64,000 nt of DNA from Cryobacterium lactosi (GTDB lineage Bacteria; Actinomycetota; Actinomycetes; Actinomycetales; Microbacteriaceae), in assembly GCF_004403945.1 (NCBI RefSeq), contig NZ_SOHM01000049.1:1-64000 (forward strand), written 5' to 3'. The translations under genes were made by a program, and so were the position numbers. Shown piece after piece: positions 33,916 to 42,369 of this stretch; the first letter of the stretch is position 1, and each line of letters opens with the position of its first letter. The notes under the pieces were generated by a model. It was not told the origin of the DNA, ran no database searches, and saw only the letters and a list, made by a program, of their open reading frames with translations.

Positions 33916-34800
33916 GGCATGGGCTGCCCTGCGGAGTTTGTCGTCGACGAGGGAGATGTAGAAGCCGAGCTGGCCGGCGTGCTCGGGTTGGAATTTCCCG
34001 GTTTTGAGTTCGATGACGACGTAGCGCAGCTGCTCTACGTGGAAGAAGAGCAGATCGAGGTAGAAGTCGTCGCCGCCGACGTCGAAATGTACTTGCCGGC
34101 CGACGAAGGCGAACCCCGTTCCCAGCTCGCGGAGTGTGTCGACGATGCGGTCCATGAGCGCTTGTTCGAGGTCACGTTCGGCGGCATCCTCAGTGAGTTC
34201 CAGGAAGTCGAATACGTACGGGTCTTTGGCGATCTGGCGGGCGAGATCCGAGTCAGCGGGTGTCAGCTCCGCCGTGAAGTTCGAGGGGGCCGAGCCTGTG
34301 CGCTCGACGGTGCGGTTCATGATCTGGTTGAGCAGCACGTTGCGGGACCAACCGTTCTTGACTGCCGCACTCGCGTACCATTCGCGGCTTTCAGAGCTGT
34401 CCAACTTGTCGAGCAGTACGGTGATGTGGCCCCACGGCAATCCTGCAACAGCCTGTTGCACAATTGGGTCGGTCTCCGGCCAGGCCACGGCGAAGGCTCT
34501 CATGTACTGGTGGTTTCTCGACGAGAAGCCTTTCATCTGGGGGAACTCGCTTCTCAGATCCCCGGCCAGGCGGACCAGCACCCCAGTGCCCCAGTGCCCC
34601 AGTGCCCCAGTGCCCCAGTGCCCCAGTGCCCCAGTGCCCCAGCCTTGTCTGGCCTGCTGGCTGATAATTTCGCGACCAATGGTCCAGTACAGCTCGATGA
34701 GTTGGGTGTTCACCGTGCGCTGAGCGCGAAGTTGAGTCTCGTGCACTCGGCGCTTAAGAGAACCGAGTAATTTCTGGGTAGCCGTCGGGGAGAACAACAT
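33916..34800 (-). pseudogene. YhcG-type PDDEXK nuclease, N-terminal part (interrupted, with repeat expansion)
   Basis: A DUF1016/YhcG protein, read from ATG 34800. It has an N-terminal helical domain (QRTVNTQLIELYWTIGREI, MKGFSSRNHQYMRAFA, LPWGHITVLLDKL) and a C-terminal nuclease domain (DPYVFDFL, GFAFVGRQVHFDVGGDDFYLDLLFFH, RYVVIELKTGKF with the D...ExK active site). The IS21 pair interrupts it after KLRRAAHA. Around residue 65, GWGTGALGHWGTGALGHWGTGV shows an in-frame 16-residue expansion from an 8-bp DNA repeat. It lies 77 bases downstream of the relaxase gene. Confidence 0.9.
34581..34642. repeat. 8-bp tandem repeat (CCCCAGTG, seven copies)
   Basis: Seven perfect copies of CCCCAGTG occupy 34581-34636, followed by a partial CCCCAG. 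Compared with the homologous gene at 39412 (GGWGTGVLNQL), one copy is ancestral. The six extra copies add 48 bp, which stays in frame; gain or loss of one copy would shift the frame. Confidence 0.9.
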
Positions 34801-34877
34801 CGCTATGGGCCATAACCCTATTGTCCTGGGCGCGGGTCGAGTGGGGGACCTACCACCGTCGCAGCGAGTCCAGCGAC

Positions 34878-37800
34878 CTAGAGTGCGCGGCCATCGTCCC
34901 GGGTGCGCTGATCCTCGGGTCGCTGCGTCGCTTGGTCGCCTCGGGTCACTTGCCGTGCCGTGACGGTGAGGCCGGCGGCCCGCTGCGCCTCGCGCTGTCT
35001 GTCGGCTGTGGCCCGGTTCGCCGCTCGCATCGCCTCGAGCGCGGTAGAGGGCTTCTGCCGGCCAGCGTCTGTGGTGTTCGACTGGGTGCTCGGGGTCTGC
35101 GCCTGGTGCTGCGCCGCCACGCGGGCAGCGAGCTCCGCACCCACAGCACGCTCCCGGTATGCCGCGGGTATGGCGTCGGCTTGGGCAGGGTCGACCCGGT
35201 AGCGGTCGCGGAACACGGCGACCTCGGCAGCGAGCCGCACCCATTCTTCGCGCGGCGCCCCTTCGGCCGGGACGTCGCCGAGCTGCTGCGCCCAGGTAGG
35301 CCGTTCGGCGACGATGGAGGTTCCGCGTTCTTCGAACCGTACGGCCAGGTACTCGTAGCGTTCGGCGAGATGTTCACGCCAGGCGGGGTCCGTGCCGGGG
35401 GAGTCGAGCGTACGCCGGTCCGCGATCCACGCCGGGACGGACGGTCGGTTAGGTTTCGAGGCCTGGTCGATGGCGCGGGTCGTTTCGAGGCGTCGTTCCA
35501 TCCGGTAGGACAGAACGGCACCGACATCGTCGGCCGTTCCGCGTTCTCGTTCGTTCCACGATTCCCGCAGCACGATGGCTGCGTCGAGGCCCTGTGTTTC
35601 GGCGCGGGTCAGGGCGGCGTTGACAGCGACCCAGCTTTCGGAGCTGGTGAGGCTGGTGGCCTCTGCGCCCGGGAGGGTGCGATGTACGAGTTGGTCGAAT
35701 CGGACCGTGTTTGCGCGCTCGGCGACGTCGCCGTACTGGTCGATGAGAGTAACCAGGTCATCGACCCGGGCTTGTTCGGCGCGGATGGTTTCGGTCGCGG
35801 AGAGCAAGCCGGCACTGTGGCGGGCGATGCTCTCCAGAACGTCACTCACAGGCTGGGCATCCTCAGTCTCGACGTACAGGTGATTCGTTTCCTTGCCACG
35901 GGTCAGCCCGACGTAGACAAGTTCCCGCGACGTCGACGCGTCCGCCAGGACGTGGGCAGTGTCGGCGGTCAGGCCCTGCGCGCGGTGGATGGTGGATGCG
36001 TAGCCCAGCTCAACGCTTCGCTGCACGTACTCGGCCGGCAACGTAATGCGCCCGCCATGCCCGGCGTGGATGACGGTAAGTGCTCCGTCGCCGTGCACCT
36101 TTCGAACTGTCCAGACGTCGCCGTTCTTGACCCGGTCCGTGCCGCGGCCGGTGCGGAGGGTGGCATCGTTCAGCCGGGTGACGATCCGGTCGCCCTGGTA
36201 CGCGGCCAGACCGTCGCGTAGCTGCGAGAACGTCCGCCCGGCAACTTGGCCGGCACCCATCCGGTACGCCTGCGCCCTCGTGTTGAGGTCGGTGACGGTC
36301 ACGTTCTGCTGAGCCAGCATGACCGTATCCTTGCCGGCTTCGTCGTCGTGCTGCCAGGCCGCGAACACGTTGTCGCTCATCCGGTCGATGCTGCCGCCGG
36401 TGACGCGGTCGTTGTCGACATACCACCGGAACGGGTCACCGACCGTGGCCGGGTCGCGCAACTGGCGGGATGCTTCTGCTTCAGCCTGAGAGGCGAACCG
36501 GTGGATCTGCTCGAGTTGGACCGAGCCAACTTCACGTTCCAGCAGGCGCAGCGCCCCACCGGATTCGACGGCGGCGAGCTGCCGATCGTCACCAATCAGG
36601 CGCACGTGGGCGCCGTGACGTTCAGCGATGCTGGTGACCTTCGCCAGGTTGACCGTGCCGGCCATGCCCGCCTCGTCGACCACGACGATATCGCCCGGCC
36701 GCAGCTTCAACTCGTTTGGGTGACGGCTGTCAGGTGTGGCGTCGCCGTGGGTTTCGTAGGCGCCGACGAACGAGTGGATCGTCGCCGCCGGCACACCCAC
36801 AGCGTCACGGAACACGGTGGCTGCAGTCGCGGACGGGGCCAACCCGATCAGCCGGCCACCGGCGTGCTCGGTAGCGCGGGCAGCCAACGCCAGCGCGGTT
36901 GTCTTACCCGCACCTGCAGGACCAGTCCCAACGACCAGCAGCGTGCCCGACGTCGTGAACTCCCGAGCGAGGGCCCGCTGGCCGGCGTCAAGTGGGCCGC
37001 TGTGCGCAGCGGCGGTCCGGTCGAACTCGGCCAGGGTCACCGGTGCGATTGACCGGGTTCGGGCAGCCGCAAGCAGGGTGTCTTCGGCGGCCAGTAGCCC
37101 GGTGGAGGTGAAGAGCATGCGGCCCTTGTGCTCGTAAATGCTCACCCCGTCCCGACGGGTCAGCGGCTGGAACGCACCGTGCGGGGCCGGCGGGGTGACC
37201 GCGATCGAGTCCGTCTCCAACGCTCGCCGAGTGATCTGCTCCACGGTGCCGGCGGGCACGGAGCCGTGGCTGGTTTCGTTCTGGACCCAGCGGCGGGCTT
37301 CGGCTTCGATCATGTGCGGACCCCAGACCGCGTGGTGCTCCGACACCGTCGCGACGACCTCGCGAGCAGCACGGTCGAGGTCGACCAGGCACGGCCCGGT
37401 CCTCGCCTCCTCCGTGGCACGTGCTGCGGCACGGGCGTCCGGCAGGAGGTTTCGGATGGTGGCTGCGCCGACGCGTTCAGTGCCCTTCGCCGCCCACTCA
37501 GTGCGCAGTGCAGCGAGGGACCGGGCGTGGAGCTTTTGCGGGCGGGTGTCGAGGGTGGCCTGCTGGGCGAGCTTGATGCGTGCGGTCGCGTCGGGGGAAC
37601 GGCCGTGGCTGGCCCGGTAGTCCTTCTCGAGCTGACCAACAGCCTTCTTGATATCCGCAGACCGGGTCGAGAACTGCGACGTGAGGCGCTCGTCGATACC
37701 CGCGATCTCGACCACGGGACGCTTGCCCGGGGTAACTTCACGCAACTCCGTGGCCAGGCCCAGGGTGCCGGTGACCTCATCCATGACGCGTTGATTGTAG

Positions 37801-38690
37801 AACTCAGAAGCGGCAACACCCTGACGATGGAGAAGCTTGGAATCAAGCGTCCGCCACTTGCCATCGACGCCCCTGACCTTGTTCGCGACGACCAAGTGAT
37901 CGTGCAGCTGCGGGTCGCCGTTGCGGGAATCGTAATGGCGGAACAGGGTTGCGATAAGACCGCCCTCGACGTCGATCTGTGCGACGCCGTTCGCGCCGGC
38001 GCGGGTGGCGACAGCCTCCCGCTCGAGGTACTTCACCGTGTCAGCGATAGCGACAGCCTGCGCGGCCTCGATCGCCTTCCGGGTGGGCTCGTCACCCAGC
38101 CCCCAGAGCACAGACACGCTCTTCGCAGGGGAGAAGACCAGGTCGAATCCGGCGACGGCTTGCTGCGTCGGCCGGGTCGCCGCAGTGATGAATCGGCCGA
38201 GCTCTTCCTTGTCCGCGGCTGGACGTCCCTTGGCCTCGCGGAACGCCAGGGCGCCCTCGCGGGCCCGGATCACGCGCCGCTCGGCGACGTTAGGTTCACG
38301 TCGTTCCGCTTTCTCGAACGCGGCGCAACCGGCGTCGATCTTGTCCTTCAAGTCTGTGCCGCCGGTGCTATAGCCGTAGTACGACCGCCCCAGCTTGGCC
38401 TCCGCGATAGCCCCGGTCGCTGTCTTCCCCTGCGCCTGAGCGGCGGCGATGATCCGTTCGGCGTCCGGGTGCAACCCTTCACCGTAGAGCGCCTTCATCT
38501 GCTCCTCGGTGACCGTCCCGGACACACCCAACGCGGCCAGCCCGCCACCGACCCAAACACCAGGAGGGTTGCCATCCTCGGTGTAGTAATCACCCAGCTC
38601 ACGGCCATTCTCGCGCTTCACGTCACCGGTCACGGTCTCGCTCGTGTAGTACACATACCCGTCTCCCGCGGAGAGGATATGCATGGTCAT
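34878..38690 (-). CDS. MobF family conjugative relaxase-helicase
   Basis: A 1270-residue relaxase of the TraI/TrwC class, the enzyme that nicks oriT and leads plasmid DNA into the recipient. The start MTMHILSAGDGYVYYTSETV carries the Tyr-rich nicking region. FDLVFSPAKSVSVLWGL and DPQLHDHLVVANKVRG (His263, His265) form the metal-binding triad. The helicase domain has Walker A GPAGAGKTT (Lys596), Walker B VVVDEAGMAG (Asp672-Glu673), and later motifs GYASTIHRAQGLTAD and VYVGLTRGKE. The C-terminal 250 residues are low in known motifs. No frameshift is seen. No coupling protein or type IV secretion gene is in the window, so it may act in mobilisation. Confidence 0.92.
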   Translation of the reverse strand: MTMHILSAGDGYVYYTSETVTGDVKRENGRELGDYYTEDGNPPGVWVGGGLAALGVSGTVTEEQMKALYGEGLHPDAERIIAAAQAQGKTATGAIAEAKLGRSYYGYSTGGTDLKDKIDAGCAAFEKAERREPNVAERRVIRAREGALAFREAKGRPAADKEELGRFITAATRPTQQAVAGFDLVFSPAKSVSVLWGLGDEPTRKAIEAAQAVAIADTVKYLEREAVATRAGANGVAQIDVEGGLIATLFRHYDSRNGDPQLHDHLVVANKVRGVDGKWRTLDSKLLHRQGVAASEFYNQRVMDEVTGTLGLATELREVTPGKRPVVEIAGIDERLTSQFSTRSADIKKAVGQLEKDYRASHGRSPDATARIKLAQQATLDTRPQKLHARSLAALRTEWAAKGTERVGAATIRNLLPDARAAARATEEARTGPCLVDLDRAAREVVATVSEHHAVWGPHMIEAEARRWVQNETSHGSVPAGTVEQITRRALETDSIAVTPPAPHGAFQPLTRRDGVSIYEHKGRMLFTSTGLLAAEDTLLAAARTRSIAPVTLAEFDRTAAAHSGPLDAGQRALAREFTTSGTLLVVGTGPAGAGKTTALALAARATEHAGGRLIGLAPSATAATVFRDAVGVPAATIHSFVGAYETHGDATPDSRHPNELKLRPGDIVVVDEAGMAGTVNLAKVTSIAERHGAHVRLIGDDRQLAAVESGGALRLLEREVGSVQLEQIHRFASQAEAEASRQLRDPATVGDPFRWYVDNDRVTGGSIDRMSDNVFAAWQHDDEAGKDTVMLAQQNVTVTDLNTRAQAYRMGAGQVAGRTFSQLRDGLAAYQGDRIVTRLNDATLRTGRGTDRVKNGDVWTVRKVHGDGALTVIHAGHGGRITLPAEYVQRSVELGYASTIHRAQGLTADTAHVLADASTSRELVYVGLTRGKETNHLYVETEDAQPVSDVLESIARHSAGLLSATETIRAEQARVDDLVTLIDQYGDVAERANTVRFDQLVHRTLPGAEATSLTSSESWVAVNAALTRAETQGLDAAIVLRESWNERERGTADDVGAVLSYRMERRLETTRAIDQASKPNRPSVPAWIADRRTLDSPGTDPAWREHLAERYEYLAVRFEERGTSIVAERPTWAQQLGDVPAEGAPREEWVRLAAEVAVFRDRYRVDPAQADAIPAAYRERAVGAELAARVAAQHQAQTPSTQSNTTDAGRQKPSTALEAMRAANRATADRQREAQRAAGLTVTARQVTRGDQATQRPEDQRTRDDGRAL

Positions 38691-38693
38691 CAC

Positions 38694-38988
38694 ACGCTCA
38701 CTTTACCTCGTTGATTACTAATGCCAGAGGTGTGACAGATTGATTGACGAAGAATGAGGAATGAAAGTGGCCAGGCTCGAAGAGACTGCGGCTGTGCTTT
38801 GAGACCGCTGGGAGTGCACGGAGCCGACGAGGAACGAGGAGAGCACAGTAAACGCGGTCGAAAAGCAACGGCCGGGCACTCTGCGGTTGGTGACCTCATT
38901 TTGTGTCTTAGCTACTCCCTACCGGGCGGCTTTTGCGGCCGCGGGCCTTGCCTGCATAATGGAAAACTGACCAACTGAGGGGGACCCC
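38694..38988. promoter_or_regulatory. Divergent promoter region between relaxase and plasmid protein; candidate oriT
   Basis: About 295 bases between two divergent starts. For the rightward gene, TTGCGG and CATAAT are 16 bases apart (about 38934-38961), followed by GAGGGGGA ribosome site just before 38989. The GC-rich CCGGGCGGCTTTTGCGGCCGCGGG stretch near 38920 can fold. MobF oriTs often lie beside the relaxase gene, so oriT may be here; I cannot identify a nic site. Confidence 0.45.
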
Positions 38989-39384
38989 ATCGCCGAAGCA
39001 CGCAAGTCCTCAAAACTGACCGCCGCCCGGCAGCTCGCCCGCGAGAAGTCCGCGCAGTTCCGTGAGCGCGAGGACAAACTAGAATCTCTGGCCGTCGATT
39101 ACTTCACCTACCTCGAGCAGATCGAAGAAGTGAACGCGCTGGCGGAGAAGGAAATCGTGCGTATCCGTGCGCAGTCCGAGAAGAACACCGCCGACCGGCG
39201 GGCCAGTGCGGCCCGAACCATTGGCGAGATGCTGACCGCTGGTGCGTCCCGCACCGAAGTTGCGGGGCGTCTCGGCATCGCCACACGCGACGTCAAGCGA
39301 GCCGCGCCAGTCCTCGCAAATCCTGTGGGCACTGTTCCGGCCGGCAGCGGGCTCGGTGACGGGTCGGACCAGGCGCGGGTGTGA
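38989..39384 (+). CDS. Small plasmid-associated coiled-coil/HTH protein, apparent ATC start
   Basis: A 131-residue protein: AEARKSSKLTAARQLAREKSAQFREREDKL, then SLAVDYFTYLEQIEEV, then a basic helix region and MLTAGASRTEVAGRLGIATRDVKRA, which looks like a helix-turn-helix. This layout is familiar from short genes near actinobacterial plasmid relaxases. An in-frame TGA lies 21 bases upstream, and the conserved-looking N-terminus starts at ATC 38989, directly behind GAGGGGGACCCC. The first NTG is GTG 39130, too late. An auxiliary relaxosome role is possible but inferred only from context. Confidence 0.7.
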   Translation: MAEARKSSKLTAARQLAREKSAQFREREDKLESLAVDYFTYLEQIEEVNALAEKEIVRIRAQSEKNTADRRASAARTIGEMLTAGASRTEVAGRLGIATRDVKRAAPVLANPVGTVPAGSGLGDGSDQARV

Positions 39385-39411
39385 CCCGACCGGGCAGGTA
39401 TGCTCCGACTA

Positions 39412-40446
39412 ATGTCTGACAACTCACTTGCACCTGATGACTATCGGCTCGTCCTCGAGGAACTCAAAATTCGTGTCCGCGCCGCCCGCCGGCGGGCACA
39501 ACGCCGCGTCAACACAGACCTGCTCGAGCTGTACTGGAACATCGGCAACACCCTTTCCCTCCGCCAGGCACATGGCGGCTGGGGCACCGGCGTGCTCAAT
39601 CAACTAGCTGACGACCTGCGAGCCGAATTCAAAGGAATGAAGGGTTTCTCGCGCTCCAACCTGAAGTACATGCGGGCATTCGCGCAAGCCTGGAACGACC
39701 AGCGCCCAATTGGCCAACAAGCTGTTGGCCAATTGCCCTGGGGCCACGTCACCGTCCTCCTCGACAAACTCGATGCGCACGAAGACCGCGAATGGTACGC
39801 AGCTGCGGCAGCCGAACACGGCTGGTCTCGCAACGTGCTGATGAACCAGATCATGAATCAGACCCGCGCGCGGATCGGCTCCTCACCCTCGAACTTCAGC
39901 ACCCAACTCGCACCAGCAGACTCCGACCTGGCCCACCAACTCGCTAAAGACCCCTACGTCTTCGACTTCCTCGACCTCACCGCAGATGTCGCCGAACGTG
40001 AACTCGAACAAGCGCTCATGGACCGCATCGTCGACACCCTCCGCGAACTCGGCGCCGGATTCGCCTTCGTCGGCCGACAAGTCCACTTCGACGTCGACGG
40101 CGACGACTTCTACCTCGACCTCCTGTTCTTCCACGTCGAACAACTGCGATACGTCGTCATCGAACTCAAGACAGGAAAGTTCCTCCCCGAACACGCCGGG
40201 CAGCTCGGGTTCTACGTCGCCCTGGTCGACGACCGACTCCGCCGCAGCGCTCACGCACCAACAGTCGGGATCCTGATCTGCGGCAGCCGCAACGAACACA
40301 CCGTGAGGTACTCCCTGGGCAGCGCCACCTCGCCGATGGCCGTTTCGACGTACTCCTACGACACCCTCCCCGCCGCCGAACGCAATGCCCTTCCCGCCGC
40401 TGAACAGCTCGCGGCCGCCCTAGACTGGGTTCCCGACGAGCCCTGA
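39412..40446 (+). CDS. YhcG-type PDDEXK nuclease (DUF1016), intact copy
   Basis: A 344-residue protein, full length for the family. It has an N-terminal helical DUF1016 domain (RRVNTDLLELYWNIGNTLSL, FKGMKGFSRSNLKYMRAFA, LPWGHVTVLLDKL) and a C-terminal restriction-endonuclease-like domain with DDFYLDLLFFHVEQLRYVV and IELKTGKFLPEHAGQLGFY (D...E-x-K). It is a predicted DNA nuclease; biological role uncertain, sometimes linked to restriction or plasmid competition. It follows the small plasmid protein by 27 bases, probably as one operon. The C-terminal half is nearly the same as the interrupted copy at 33916-34800. Confidence 0.9.
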   Translation: MSDNSLAPDDYRLVLEELKIRVRAARRRAQRRVNTDLLELYWNIGNTLSLRQAHGGWGTGVLNQLADDLRAEFKGMKGFSRSNLKYMRAFAQAWNDQRPIGQQAVGQLPWGHVTVLLDKLDAHEDREWYAAAAAEHGWSRNVLMNQIMNQTRARIGSSPSNFSTQLAPADSDLAHQLAKDPYVFDFLDLTADVAERELEQALMDRIVDTLRELGAGFAFVGRQVHFDVDGDDFYLDLLFFHVEQLRYVVIELKTGKFLPEHAGQLGFYVALVDDRLRRSAHAPTVGILICGSRNEHTVRYSLGSATSPMAVSTYSYDTLPAAERNALPAAEQLAAALDWVPDEP

Positions 40447-40897
40447 GGACGTCAACCGCGGACACTCAATCCAGACATGGAGAAGGCTGTTCCAAGCCTC
40501 AACGCGTAGGGCCGAAAGTCTGAGTCGCACCGCTCATCCAAGGCCTCAGATTTGAGACTGAGACGGTCTGTGCCGCTTGGGGAATGAGGGGGAATGGGCT
40601 ATGGCGGATCACGACCGTACTCTTGGCTCATGAGTATCGAGAATCGTTTCGGCCTCGCTGACTCGAGCGGGCCGCTGCTAACCGTGATTCAGGCCACCGG
40701 GGTAGCGATACCGCCTGGTTGTTTAGCGCCATCGCCCTGGTCGCGGTTGCGAACGGCGCGTTGCTGACCACTGGCGACGTAAAGCGAGTCGCACTAATCC
40801 CCTCAAAACCTGCGGGCACTGTTTCGGCTGGCGGGGACCCAGTGACGGGTCAAACCAGGCTCGGAAGTGACCCCACAGGGCAGGTATGCTCCGACTA
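40447..40897 (+). pseudogene. Degenerate duplicate of the small plasmid gene 3' end
   Basis: Downstream of the intact nuclease, the 120 bases ending at 40897 repeat the sequence before its start. TTGCTGACCACTGGCGACGT-like codons give GDVKRVALIPSKPAGTVSAG versus ATRDVKRAAPVLANPVGTVPAG at 39280, and GGGCAGGTATGCTCCGACTA recurs exactly. Between 40447 and about 40770 no gene is recognisable. This is the eroded left half of a tandem duplication. Confidence 0.65.
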
Positions 40898-41174
40898 ATG
40901 TCTGACAACTCACTTGCACCTGATGGCTACCGGCTCGTCCTCGAGGAGCTCAAGACCAGCGCCCGCGGCGCCCGCCTGCGCACCCAACGCCGCGTCAATA
41001 CAGACCTATTAGAGCTGTACTGGAACATCGGCAACGCCCTTTCCCTTGCCAAGCACAAGGCGGCTGGGCACAGGCGTGCTTGACCAACTAGCTGACGACC
41101 TGCGAGCCGAATTCCAAGGAATGAAAGGCTTTTCGCGCTTCAACCTCAAGTACATGCCAGCGTTCGCGCAGGCA
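40898..41174 (+). pseudogene. YhcG-type nuclease, third copy, frameshifted and truncated
   Basis: MSDNSLAPDGYRLVLEELK and RRVNTDLLELYWNIGNALSL match the intact copy. One G is missing in GGCTGGGCAC, so the frame ends early. The other frame continues GVLDQLADDLRAEFQGMKGFSRFNLKYM, and similarity stops near 41174. The catalytic domain is absent. Confidence 0.9.
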
Positions 41175-41655
41175 GGTTACCGGCGTGAAACATGAGAGGT
41201 AGGAAGTGTCCCGCAACGGATACAAGAATGCTCCCTCTTGGAGACGTAACGCGAGTTATGGAACGACCAGAAGCGCACCGACCGGAGACGCCGGCGGCGT
41301 GGGTCCCGGTCGTGACGTCTCCGGTCGCTGCGGTGAGTTGGAACCCTTCTTGGTCGGCTCTGTCGCGTAGCGAGAGACCAATCCGACTTCGATACGCCTC
41401 TCATCCGCGGCGCAGCGCTAGACTCCTTGCTGATTTCGCTGATCGAGCGCCCCCGGGTGAATGATCAAGATTCGATGATCCGGCGAGGTGTAGAGATTTG
41501 CCCTACGATCGGCGAATGACTGCCTCTTCATGTGGTGTCCGTAGGGTAGTCCACCATTCGAGGCCAGTCGCCGAAACCCGTCGCGAGCCGGACCAGGTAC
41601 GCTCAGCGCCAACGCGCAAAGGGGAGTTGCCCTTGATCCTTGATGAAAGATAGCC
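41175..41655. other. Intergenic region, nothing recognised
   Basis: About 480 bases between the nuclease remnant and the response regulator. There is no convincing open frame on either strand and no peptide gene resembling an autoinducer precursor. It marks a change from the mobilisation module to the carbohydrate locus and must hold the response regulator promoter. Confidence 0.5.
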
Positions 41656-42369
41656 ATGTTAAATGTCGCCATTGTTGATGACGATGCGAGCGCTGTAGAA
41701 CTGCTGCGTGCCTCGCTTAGCACCTACTCGGCCCGTACGGGCGAGAATTTTGAGATCACCGCCTTTCCCGAGGCAACTCGATTTCTTGATGGGTACCGTG
41801 CGCGCTTCGATATCGTTTTTATGGACATCGAAATGCCGACAATGGACGGAATGACTGCGGCAGCGCACCTGCGGGCGGTAGATGCTCAGGTCGCGCTGAT
41901 CTTTGTGACGAACATAGTTCAGCTGGCCGCGAAGGGCTACGAAGTCGATGCACTTGACTACATAATCAAGCCTTTCGCCTATCCGGATTTTGAACGCAAG
42001 TTGCGGCGCGCTGTTCGTGCCTGCCAGCACTTCACAGGGGCACTTGTAGTTGCACAGCAAGGGGGGACACGTAGGGTGCTCCTCCGAGATATTCAATTTA
42101 TCGAGGTGCGCGGTCATAGTCTCTTGCTGCATACCGAGGACGGCATAATCCATGGGTCGGGCACACTGCAGGACACCGAACGAAAGCTCTCGGGGGAGGG
42201 GTTTCTTCGTTGCTCTAAAGCCTATTTGGTCAATCAAAAGCACGTAACCGTCGTCAAAGGAATGATCCTGACCATGAGCAGTGGCGAGCGACTGAGTATC
42301 GGCCGCAGCTACCGAAAGACGTTCATGAGCGAACTCGCGGAGTTCTTAGGCGAGGCTTATGTTATCTGA
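41656..42369 (+). CDS. LytTR family response regulator
   Basis: A 237-residue regulator with an N-terminal receiver (VAIVDDDASAVELL; phospho-acceptor Asp57 in FMDIEMPTMDGM; the switch Thr in IFVTNI; Lys in DYIIKPF). It has a C-terminal LytTR DNA-binding domain (VLLRDIQFIEVRGHSLLLHTEDG, EGFLRCSKAYLVNQKHVTVVKG, RLSIGRSYRKTFMSELAEFL). It is an AgrA/VirR-type regulator. Its end overlaps the following kinase gene by 11 bases, so the two form a two-component pair. The most likely targets are the glycoside hydrolase genes just downstream. Confidence 0.95.
   Translation: MLNVAIVDDDASAVELLRASLSTYSARTGENFEITAFPEATRFLDGYRARFDIVFMDIEMPTMDGMTAAAHLRAVDAQVALIFVTNIVQLAAKGYEVDALDYIIKPFAYPDFERKLRRAVRACQHFTGALVVAQQGGTRRVLLRDIQFIEVRGHSLLLHTEDGIIHGSGTLQDTERKLSGEGFLRCSKAYLVNQKHVTVVKGMILTMSSGERLSIGRSYRKTFMSELAEFLGEAYVI

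Noticed and set aside
37128-38714. A 528-codon plus-strand open frame
   Set aside because: It is exactly antisense to the MobF relaxase, has no ribosome site or domain, and is a by-product of GC-rich codon usage. The same holds for the 466-codon frame at 34821-36221 and the 325-codon frame at 434-1411.
41175-41655. Autoinducer peptide gene for the AgrC-like kinase
   Set aside because: No short frame with ribosome site, leader and Cys/Ser-containing core was found upstream of the two-component system.
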